This document shows positions 35,209 through 47,200 of a DNA stretch of 64,000 nucleotides, piece by piece. How positions within the stretch are numbered: position 1 is the first letter of the stretch; each line of letters opens with the position of its first letter. The notes under the pieces are model-generated. The model saw only the letters and a list, made by a program, of their open reading frames with translations, did not search any database and was not told the origin of the DNA. Position numbers and translations under genes: made by a program. Source of the DNA: Centropus unirufus (lineage: Eukaryota > Chordata > Aves > Cuculiformes > Centropidae); the NCBI GenBank assembly GCA_013397695.1, contig VYZI01000103.1:1734439-1798438 (forward strand), given 5' to 3'.

Positions 35209-38200
35209 GTAGGGATAGCCTTTCACATTCCAGCATAAGGTTTCTGCCCAGTTTCCCAGAAAGAGAGATTATTTCTGGTGCCAACATAGACACCTGGTTT
35301 TTACACTGACATTTAGACCTTTATTTTTTCTGGTCCCAAAAAACTTTTAAGCAGAAGGCTGATATCTGCGTTCATAGTCTTCTCACCATTCTTGAAACAT
35401 ATCTTGCTGTGGGAAAATAAAATCTAAAATTGCTGCACTAGGCTAAATATTGTGTATGGACTTCAAAGGGCTGGCACATCTGCCATAAGCCAGGGAAGGC
35501 CTTTGTGCTAGATTTCTGCATATAATATTGACAGTGCTTGCCTTATTGGAAAAAAAAAACCACTGCATGCTTTTTAGTATTATTTGAATGTGACCAGGGC
35601 TGTCTGTGGTCCTCCAGAGGAATTGTGTCAGGACACCACCTTCTGGCAGGGCTATAAACCTGTGGGTGAAACTTTTCTTGTGTTCTATTAAAGTATTTTC
35701 CAGGTCTTTTCTTTTAGCAATGGAGAATAATTGGGAATAATCATTGCCTGGTATTCTAAGCTATTCATTAGGACTTGGAAAGAAAATGGGTTTGAAAGTC
35801 ACTGGCAGAAACAACTTACTGGTTCACAGGAGGTGAGGCTCCTGTGCTGAAAGTGCAATTGATGGTTGCTTGGGTGTCACAAAGGATACAGTCTGGATAT
35901 CCTTGGTATTTCAGACCAGTTTAGGACAGGCTGGTGGAAGAGCATGGCATGATGGGGAAGAAGAGAGATGATAACTGCTGTGAGGTTAATGTCTGAGATC
36001 GGGAAGAAATGCTATGTCACCTTTGCCTTGGTGATCACCGTCATCAGCCCAGTGGAGGGAGGTGATGATCGTTCAGGTTAATTCAGAGGCTGAGGACAGA
36101 GCTAGAGTTGGGGCTGGCAGCATCATGAGGAGCCCAATGTGTCACGGTAAAAACAGACTTGCAAACTTCAAGGTGTACCTGACAGGTTTTACTTTGGTTT
36201 TCCTGTAAAATTCTGGAGTAGATAAAATAGTGTTTTCTAGGAAGGGCAGAGGAAGGCAGCAGTGCGTGTCCACACCACTTTACTTGCTGCACATTTAATT
36301 TTTCTTCCTTGACTTTACATATTCACAGGTTTCAGTGAGCCAAACATGGCAAACTCATCACGGATCCAGAACGTAGTTCCTCGGCCCGGCTTCTCTGCCT
36401 TGCATCGCCTGAGAAAAAAGCGGAAAGGCCAGCGTGTGAAGGACCCACTTGATGATCTTTTGCTGAAGACTTTGACATCTCAGCGGGCCATGGAAGAGCG
36501 CTTTTTGCAGATGGAAGAACGCCGATTTCAGCGAGATTTGGACGTGGAGGAGCGTCGGATGCAACTGGAGCAGCGCCGCTTTGAACTGGAACGGGAACAT
36601 GAGTTTCGCATGTTCAATGTCTTTGCTCAGATGCTTAGCATCCTAAAGCAGAGCCACAGCAGCTCCTCCTCTGCTGCAATGCCTCGGGGCATGGACTTCA
36701 GCCAGGCACTGTCCGAAATTGCAGGAATGGGAGGAGGAGGAGGCAATCTGCACGATATGAGGGCTCATCCGCTTGCCGAGAGGCAGGTAGACATGCGTGG
36801 TTTCTGCAACCCCGGCAACTTCCAGAAAAGCCCTTACCTCTCTGCTCGTGGCAACATTGCCAATATTTTCCGTGGCTCCACTGAGGAAGGGTACAGTGCT
36901 TATCATGCTGACAAGTATGATGAAGACAAGAACCCCAATGTGAGTGAGAGTGCCAAAGTGTTTTCCTGGCTTTCTTGCTAGGAAAAAAAAAAACAACTTT
37001 CCTAGAGTTTTGTCAGCAGATCTGCTAAACGCATGGTTTGTTTTTTCGTAAGATCTAAATAATATATGAAAGTAGCTTTGCAGATCATTGGTATATCAAA
37101 GACAAATACTGAACGTTGTGTTCAGCTTAGGTGTTTAGGCTCCAGTGTCCCTTTTGGGTGCTGGTAGCAACAGTAGACCTTGAAAGATGTAACACAACTG
37201 CAGGAACAAGCAGAGGTCCTGTTCCTACTTTCACCACATCACCTCTGTTGCCCACTGAAGAGCATCCCTCGTTATATCTGATTATTGTGGGTGACGGGTG
37301 AGAGAGTTACAATAATGAAGTAGTAGGCTTTTTTAAAAATTACTTTAACTAGCACTCAGCCCGATTTCTGCCCGTTTATACTTGGCTTCTCAATTGTAAG
37401 TAGCTCATCACACCCCCCTTGTGGCACAAAGGCTGAGTGCTAACACTTCATGGCAAATTATTGAGTAACAAGTACAGTAAATATAAATAATGATTTATAC
37501 CTGGATTACTTTTAAATTGGTCTCGCTTTCAAATACTGAACTACTTGAAACTTTAAAAATATTTTCTTACTAGCTCTGACTTTAGTCACACTAATGTAGC
37601 ATTAAGTAAATAGGGCCAAATCCTAAACCTGGATCTGTAGGGTTGTCTCTCCAGAGGGGAAAATTTAGTGGTTTAGCTACTTTACATGACTACCTCTTCA
37701 CGTGATGCAAATCAGTGAAATAGAATGGTAATGACTGAGAAACAGATGCTTTTAGATAAAGAAATGTATCTAAAACCTTGTTTAAAACTGCTACAGAAGG
37801 GTAAACCTTGGCTTTATCAGAATTAAGTTAAATATATTCTGTAAATTATAAACCATTAGTATGTATTCATTTCTAGACAATTCATTGACTCAGATGCTGA
37901 GCATTTGGGATATATATGTAAACACAGACATATAAGTACATGTCCCGAGTTATAGATGGTGAAGTTTATGTGAACCATGTTTTGACTTTTCCTTGGAAAG
38001 CTTTTTGGAGGCAATTTAGTGAAATATTATCTAAGGTGATAGATGCATGTGTTTTTTGTGTTCATAAACAATAAATTATTGCTTTTTCTAGGGCATAATA
38101 AACTTTGGCACCAGTGAGAATAAACTCTGCTTTGATCTGATGTCTAAACGGGTAAGTCCTATTCCAAAACAAAATAACTGACTTTGTTGCATAGTTCCTC

Positions 38201-41200
38201 CTCAGTGTCTACATTTTCCTAGACTTACTGCTGTTGCTCAGGTTTCTCTGGTAAAGTTTTTCATTGTTCATTTTTTATTTGTTGGAAGTCACTTTTTAAT
38301 CCAGCTATTTGTACATTTATTTGTGTTATTTGCCACAAGGAAGTTTTTCTGTTCCTCTCACAAGGGGTTTCCCTTTAGGAATATATTTGGCTCAGAAAAC
38401 TAAATGAAAATACAATGCATTTTATTTTCTGCTACTGAGAGTAGTTCTTACAGAGATTTTGAAATTCGTTTTGAACTCTCTTTAATTTCAAGGATCTTCA
38501 CATCTTTCCATTATACAGTCACACAATTTGATCACCCAGTTCTGAACTTACTTGAGATGTGTGAGAGTGGAAGCAGTGAATGGTGACAGCTTTTGAAATC
38601 TTTGGAAATCAGGCTGGGTCAGCTGCTACAGCTCCCTTTGTTCAGTTGCACCAGGGAGAGGCATAAAACACACAGCACAACTCAGAAAGTATAAAAAGTC
38701 AGAAGAGAACAACAAAACCATGCTGTAGAGGAATGTTTCTCAATTTTCATCACTGCTCAGGTGCATCCTGTGAGGTGGTCAGGTGGCAGTTTCTCCTACC
38801 TGAAGTTGTCTGGGCCGGGAGGGGGTTGGGGAAAGGTGACTCAGGGCTGGACAGTCCACCTCTGCGGTTTGAAGTTCATGTTTGCTCCTGTTCCACCAAT
38901 TCCCACCCTCAAAATGCTCCTTGTCTTACTTCTGCCTGCCACTCCACTGACTTGGGGGAACACTACCCCACCACTTCACCTTCCAGCTAAAAGAACAGGT
39001 AAGGCAGAGCTGCTGCCTGAACAAGAAACGGTGCCTTCTAGGCTGTGTAGGTGGTACATTCGTTCCTTCACTGTCCTTTTCCCTAAAACTAACATCACGC
39101 CTGCAGTGAAGAGTGCAGAGGGAGCTGCATCTTAATTAGCCTTTTTATGAAAATGAGCTAAGAGTTCATTGGCTCTAGTGAGATGAGGCATTGCACTTGT
39201 GGCAACAAGGTGGGCAAAGATATTGTTGCCAGCTTTCAGTTATTGTAGCCTGGAGGTAATGGAGTCACAGAATGCAGCATCTGCTGGGATTGTAGACAAA
39301 TACTTTGTTGCTATTTAGGACAATAAATGCTTACTGTTTCTACTGAATAAAGTAGTGTATCAGATTTATGTCTTCAGCCTTTGACCCTTAAGTTGGAGAA
39401 TATTTCGGGTGGCAAAATCTCAGATGGTCTTCCTTTCAGTTGGCTCATCTGTTTCCTTAACCCTTAATGCATTAGAGTTCTCTTTATTATTGAACAGTTG
39501 TTGGCCAAGTCTGCTGATACGTTTTATGTTGAGATCTAACAGGGCCGTAGGCTTCAAGAACTTCTACAGCTGAATAAAGGAACTTTAATCCTATAATATC
39601 AAGTTGTAATTCTGTATAGGATAAGAACAGTGTCTTTAAACTCCAGAGCTTGGCACCAGTTATTAAAACACCAATACAGTGAGGAGTTTTCACCCTGCAT
39701 GTTGAATTTCCATCCACCTACTTGTTGTGTCCCCCCACCCTCACATTTTTAATATTAACTCATTGATTCGATTGCCACTAAATATTTGGAAGATACATTG
39801 TATATAAGTTTTTTTATTCCTTTTTTGTTTATGTAAAATGTCCTCTTCTCTCTGCCCATATGATCACTGTGCTTTCCCTTGCAACTTCACAGAACTGGAT
39901 TATGCTAAAACCCTGATATTTACAACCTTGAAAATATTTAGATTAAAGCAGTATGCATACTTTATCTAAACATGAACATTAAAAAGGGCTCCACAGTGCA
40001 GGTGAATCTATCTTTGAGATCAGATTGAACTCCCAATAAGGAACAAAATACCCACCCCAGGGAATAATTACCAAGAAGATAACTTCATTTTTCTCCTGGC
40101 TTTTGAAAGCTCCTGTTGCACTTTAAAAATTGCCGAAGCTTGTCAGAATTTGAGATCTGAAGAAACTGCAGTGACTTGGAACTGAAACATAAATGAAAAT
40201 TAGATTTCATTAAAAAATAACATATTGAAAGTTTATTAAAGAAAATACTTATCTGTCTGCGATTTTAAAAAGCTTTCTTTATTTTTCTGGCAGTCTAGAC
40301 CTGAGCTTTCACAGCTGGGGCTTCCCAGCTGGAGGCTGCTGCCCTCAGAGCTTGGTGAAACCCTCTTCGGGCTGCTTCATTTGCTGAGAAAGCCCTCTGC
40401 TTATGGGCATTGTGTGTATTGCCCTTTGTGGGTCCTTTTTGTAGATCTCTGTGCAGTAAAGTTTTGTCTGCAACAACTTAGCAGGAACCCATACTTCACG
40501 TAACCTGCATTCTTGGTTCTTACTTCTCCAAGCTGCCTTACTTTTTGATGGTCAGTGGCTTTCTCAATCCGGTTTTACAGCTGTTGAAGTTGCACGTGTG
40601 TGTGTGTGTCTATGCAGGTATGTGCCTGTACACAGATCCTGTCTATCTCCCTGTTTCCAGTATCAGTGACTGTGCTTTTAATTGGTTCTTCCCATTGCTC
40701 CCAGCTGACACAGGCTGATATGAACCTGATGGAGCCTCCACTGCTGCAGTATCCTGACTGGAAGGGTCATATGTTGTAAGTCTTTTGCTTCTCTTTCTGA
40801 CTATTTGTCTGATGAGCAGAATGGATGAATATGAATAGCTTCTGCTACACTCACTAGTTAAAACTTTCCCAGTTCATTTAATTATCCTTTTCCTTGCAAA
40901 ACTGAAAATTAGCTTCTGTATAAGTTCTTCCAGTTAAAAATCCTTTTATGTGAAAGAAAATGCAAATTTTCTAAAGGAAATGCATTTTTTAAAGCATTGT
41001 ATACATTAACGAACCAGGTAATTCTAAACAGTTCTTTGAAACATAGTGAACTCTTGGGAACTTCAATCCTTCTCTTCTGTGCCTTGATTAAAACTCATCA
41101 GAAATGTATGTACCACTGTAAACATTATCCATGACACCTTTGCTGTGTGTAAAACCATGTGTGTGGCACAGGCCTCAGCTATCCTGTTCTCTAGCTATTT

Positions 41201-44200
41201 TCAGCAGACTACTCTGCCCTGGCTTTATTTTCCTGAGATATGGACCTGGAGAAGCCTAGCCTTTTGGAGATTAAGCTGAATCACTATTTGCTTTTGTGTC
41301 TTTCTCAGTTTACGGGAGGAAGTGGCTCGATTTTTGACCTATTACTGCAAAGCCCCTGCACCTCTTAAGGCAGAAAATGTGGGTAATCTCCTTTCCATCT
41401 ATCCTAATGTATTGCCATTTGTTGTCAAACAGTTTCATCTTTTTTTAAACAAATGATTTGGTAAGATAACTGCCTTTTATCATGTAAATTAGATTAATTC
41501 GTAGTCATTTAGGTAGCTGTTGATGAAAACTTCAGCCAAAACACTTCCAAAGGTACTGTATATTTGCCTGTGCATAACTTTTGTGCGCCAACTCCTCAGG
41601 CCAGTGCTCTCAGTGAGACTTAGTATTTTCATCTCCTTATTCAGTTCTGGCACTTACTGTGCCTGTATCCCTCAGCCTTGACAAAGATTGCCCGTTATTT
41701 CAGTTGAGTTTAATTTCATCCTGTTCTGCTGTTACACCTCAAGAGAAAAATCTGTGATTGAGCCTGGTTTTGGCCTGTAAACAGACTTTTTCAGACTTTG
41801 TGAAGGCATTGTAAGGAAGACATCAAGACCTGAGTCTCTGCTGGACTTGCTGATTTGGGAGAGATGCAGGCTGAATACAGGTGCTCACAGAGACCAGGGA
41901 CTCCTGCCTCTGTTGCGTGCTGAAGGCAGCAGGAGCTGGTGCAGGCACTGCCATTCTAGCTGCAGTAGTTCAGAGAAGCCCACACTTCACGTGGACTGAA
42001 GTTACTACTGATCAGTTTGTTGATCACTACTTCTTCAGGGCAGCAGTTTCTGCCTCATGCTGGGAGCAAAACTCATGGAACCTGTGTGTATCTGTCTTCT
42101 AGAAGCAGGACTTGCTCCTTTACGAGGCAGTAGTTTCTAACTTTGCACAAATTTGGTAGGAGGTTGGAGCTGCTCTTACCACAAAGAGATAACACATATT
42201 AGCTGATGAAAAGTAGCTTGCTTTTCTAGCAGTTCAGAATGGCTCCCCGGTTTTTTCCCTATTAATTTTTCTAAATTTTTGATTAGAATGAAGAACCGCA
42301 CTGGCAAAGAGTGTCTCTGAAGCAAAAACAGGATTTAAGTTATTTCTGGTGGTTATTTTAAGTGGGATTTCAGCAGGAAACCAGGGGAACATCCATGCTA
42401 GAGAACTAGGTTGAAAATATATTTCACTGGTATGGTAAGAAATGATTTTACAGTGTTGTCTCAGGACATATTTATCACTAGCCTCTCTCTTTCTTCTGTA
42501 GGTGATTGTTTTAAATGGTTGTGGCTCTTTATTTTCCGCATTAGCTACAGTTCTTTGTGATCCAGGGGGTAAGTAGAGTGTGAGAGAGACTTCCAATGTT
42601 TATTTTTGCTGGGAAATTATGTGTTACTCCATTTAAACGTTGTTTCATGAAAATGAAGTAGTGGAATTTGCATTGACCTACTGCAGAGTTCTTGTTTCGT
42701 GCAAGATTGTGCTGTGAAGTTCATCATCTCCATCGTCTGCAGGTGTCATGCCCTTGCATTTGGTGAATTAATGTAAAAATAAAGTGGAAAAAATGCAGTA
42801 CTATTACAGTGTTTGCAGAGGGCGCAGGTGTTAAAAGGCTTTAATGTTTAGCTGAAGTATATTAGAAGACAGAAGGACTGTGACCTATTTATAATCAGTT
42901 TTGTTTTCTCGGTTCCAGAGGCTGTTCTGATTGCTACTCCCTTTTACGGTGGTATTACTCAGAGTGTCTTCCTCTATGGTAACGTCAAGCTGGTGTATGC
43001 CTATTTAGACAGTAAGGTAAGATCTGAGGGAAGGGGATACCAACTTCTGTGGTTAAAAAACAATTGATTTTGGAAAGGATCAAGCTTTGAGAGCCTCTGA
43101 AAGCAGCCTTCAGAACAAGGGTAGGTTGCAGCCTGTGGTCACCTTTCCAATTTATTGCTAGGAAACTGGGCACATGATTTGCAAGAAATATGTTTGAGTC
43201 TATAAATTGAGATTCCAGTCTTTCCCTTTTCTTGTCTCTTCCCACTGCTGACTGCTCCTGAGAGGAAAAAAATGGCCATATTGAGCCTTGGAGACAGAAG
43301 TATGTACTGTGCTACCAAACATGGTCCAGACATGGAAGGGCAGATGGAAATCTTGCAATGTTTTAGTTATTCAAGGATAACCAGAGAATTCTGTGTGTTT
43401 GGCCATCCTGTTATGACCATTTCTTTGATTTTATTTATTTATTTATTCTCTATCGAATTAAAGGATAAGAAGATGGCTGCTAGGTCATTATTGTTGGGGT
43501 TTTACTTTCTTCTGGAGAGCATTCCTCAGGAGGTTGATTCAAGGCAGACTATTGAAATAACTTAGCCTTTTTTTATCTATGTGATGACTTTCAGATAACT
43601 GGAACAAGCACTCGCCCTTTTCAGCTTACAGTGGAAAAACTGGAAAAGGCCTTACTTGATGCCAGGGCAGAGGTGAGTGTAGCTGAGCTTCATAATAGCA
43701 TTTAAGTCTATGATTTATTTGAAACAGCAGGTCCCAGAAGTGGCCTAAAGATCAAAATATTTTCATAAGCTAGGACCTGGCTTTCCAGTTGTCCTTGTAG
43801 ACCACCTGAGATCAGGCTGCCTGCATAATCTGGGACAATCTTAGGAAGAACCCCTTAGTGTCATTTCTGTCCAAATTTGGTCACAGCAGAAAGAATAAAC
43901 CACGAGTACCAGACCATTCACAAAGCACTGGAACCCATTAATATCACAAAAAAAAAGTGTACTTGGGTATGCACTAAAAAGTAGGGTGACAACCCAGGGT
44001 TTCTTCTTCAGGAAGGCCAGATGAGTTACCCCCAAACTGATCCCTCTATGCAGTAGTGCAGATGAATATACTACGACCACTGAGAGTTTTTGCAGGAGAG
44101 AGAGAGGTGCAAATCTAGAGGATAAGTAGAGGATCACCTTCCTGAAGAATTAGTCTGTAAATTTTGATATTTCCCTAAGCTCCATCATGACTAGCTCTGA

Positions 44201-47200
44201 CATCTACAGCCAAGTGTTCTCTGAATGAGAACAATTTGTATCCATGTAGCCCAAATGCCTAGCTTTTCTTTCTCACTCATGTAATTTGTTACTTTCCAAT
44301 TACTCATAGGACTCAGAGAAAGTTGAGAACATGTGAGAACATCTTTCTCATTAACTGGTTGACCGAATCGCAGCACTTATGTCAGACTTCCTGGTTTCAA
44401 AATCAGATTCATTATGTAATCTTTCCTCAGTTCCCTTTGAAAGTGATATAATTGTAAAAAAACTCTTAATTTGTGGCTGGAGGTTTGCTCAGACAAAGCT
44501 AAACTTTGAGGTGAAAAGTTAAGGTGGAAGCTTAAAAGGAATTTGTGTCACTTACTGCTCAAGTAGAGAACCTGAAAGTTTATCCCGTGATGGATGTTCT
44601 CTTAATACTGCATTATTTGTGTTCTGCAGGGTATCACTGTAAGGGCCTTAATTCTTCTGAATCCCCAAAATCCCCTTGGAGACATCTACTCCTTGTCAGA
44701 GCTGCGGGATTACCTGGAATTTGCTAAAAGGTATGTCAGTTAGGAAGGCCGAGGCATTCTGAGTTGGGTAGAGCTTCCAGAATCTGGTGGACTACTCACT
44801 GTTCCTGAATTTATCTGTGAATATCTCCTTGGTCTGAAAAACAGGTTGTTCTTCATGCATAGTGGTGGGCTTAAGAGAGGAAAGGGGAATGGTGGGGTCA
44901 AGGGACTGTGAACCACGCAGTCACCTGGAGTGGCAAAGCAAAGAATGCAAGTTTTACTAGTTACTAGTCCTAGCAAATACCATCGTGCTGCGCTTCTTTG
45001 GTAGGAAACTTGAGTTCTTTCCTCTCACTTTCTCTGTATGTGCAGAGAAGAAATATATGAATACGGGTTTCAAGCTTCATCATGGGTCATGGATATGTTC
45101 TCAATTCATATCAATCATGGATATGTCCCATGAAATGTTCTCAATTCCGAGTGGGTGACGATACACCTTATTTTAGATGGGTAATGTATAAAGGAGTTAA
45201 TTTTCACTAGTGCATTTAAAATTACTTGGTTTTTATATCATTTTATCGTTGCAGTGGGCAACAGGTGGGTATATCTTAAAACACTTCCAGTGGGCACATG
45301 GTAGACCTCATAATCTCCATTTTGTACTTTTTGCAGACATGAATTGCATGTGATAGTAGATGAGATCTACATGCTGTCGGTTTTTGATGAATCAGCCACG
45401 TTTCACAGTGTCCTAGGCATGGACAGGTAAAATCAGCTCCTACTTTCCTGGCCATCTTCCACTGTCAGTTCAACATGATGCTTTGCTGAGAACTTGTGAC
45501 TAGAAGTTAAGTCATGAGCTACCAAATCCTGAATCTGACTTAAGCTGATTTCTTTTCTAATTTCTGAATGGCAAATGAATTTTGTGAAGTTCAATCTAGC
45601 AAGTAAAAAGGATAGTTTTCTGTTGTGGTACACTTTTCAGTGTATTTTCTTGTGACAGTCCCCAGAACTGGAAACACATATTTAATTTGTTGAGGATGAG
45701 GCTTTTCTTCCCATTTAAACATTGTTATCTCTTTCCCGCATATCTGTTAATGCCAGTGAAGACTTCGTTGCTGCTTACTTTCTTTTTTTCAGTAGTCTTT
45801 TTTTTACAGTAGTCATGGATAGCAGTGTTATTACAGAATAATTTTCACAAATACCACCTTTCAAAAATATGGTGTGGCTGTTTTGATTTTGTTTTTAGTT
45901 TCTAGTTTTCACCACTGGTGCTATCTTTCTTTTTGTGGTCAATTGCAAGGAACTAAAATACACTTTGTTAAGTGTTAGCTCAACTTTGCTGGGCTTGGAT
46001 GTACAACACTGTCCAAGAAGGACTTTATCTCTTTCTGCAAAATAATGAGGTTTGAAAGAAAGAAAATGACTTTTGATTCTTGGTAAATAAATTGGCACAA
46101 ACCTGTTCTCTAGCATTAGATGAACGAGCTTCATATGTGAAGGAACATTGTGCAGGAAAATTCTTACAAGTATCTGTATATCAGAAATATTAAAAAATCA
46201 CATGTAAAACCACTGTTTCCAGGGAGTTTGTACCTTCTCCAGTCAGGTCAGATTGGAATTTTCCCTACTTGACTGATGTTCCATGCTGTGCTGTCTGTCA
46301 TTGTGTAAGGCTGCCTCTCTCTGCAATGCTGCACTGGTGATCCAAACGCTACAGCACCTATGACACTAACTGCCCGTCTGCATCTTTCCACACACAGATT
46401 GCCTGATCCACAGCGGACTCATGTGATGTGGGGAATAAGCAAGGTGAGTGCTGGTTACTATTAGGCTGCAGCTTCCTGGCTGGTGTTGTTGGCCTGGTAT
46501 CCTCAGGTTCCTCATGCTGGAAAGAACAAGGCAGCGGTAACAGGATCCCCATCTTCCTGTGCAATAAAGTAGTCCCACTGTGTCTCCTGCAGGATTTTGC
46601 TGTCTCTGGGATTCGTTTTGGGACCTTATATACAGAGAACCAAGACGTTGCTAAAGCAGTGGCTTCTTTGTGTTATTTCCACGGGGTTTGTGGACCTGTC
46701 CAGCACAAGGTTGCACAGCTGCTTAGAGACAGAGGTGAGGCAGTAGCTTCATATGTGATCCTCTGCGGTTCTCTGTGTCTTGGTGTCTGGAGAATCCCTT
46801 CCTCTTATTTTCCTAAGTGTGTGTACAACTTAATTGACAGTCTTTCATAATCCTGCATCTGCCCATGTTACCACATGGCTGACAGTTCTGCAAAAAGCAA
46901 CTTTTCTGCAGAGCTCCTGATCAGCAGAATTAGAGGAGCAGCTTTGAAGTATGTTAACTATTTGTATAGAAATAGCCAGTTGGGTAGATTTCTGGCTTTG
47001 CCCTGGATGATGTGCTATCAGTCCACAAGTACAAAGTAGGAATGCAGGGAAGCTTCCTCAGAAAAGTAAAGAAGATATTATTCTGCTTAGACATGGAACT
47101 GCTACAGAGTTCTTGCCCTGCTTTTTGCTTTTGGAGAAAACAGAAAACAAAAATAGGAGGTGAAGGGTGAAATGGAGAAAAGCATGGCGAGTGTTTTGGA

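Noticed and set aside
34572..36939. Treating the Myb/SANT part and ACCS as two separate genes
   Set aside because: Exon 2 carries the coiled coil and the conserved start of the ACCS domain in one frame, and the exon 1 and exon 2 phases fit. I see no promoter or poly(A) signal that would separate them.
36643..36996. 117-codon minus-strand frame
   Set aside because: It is antisense to the well-supported ACCS exon 2.
46428..46850. 140-codon + strand frame around ACCS exon 12
   Set aside because: The part over exon 12 is the true ACCS frame; the rest is intron on both sides with consensus splice sites.
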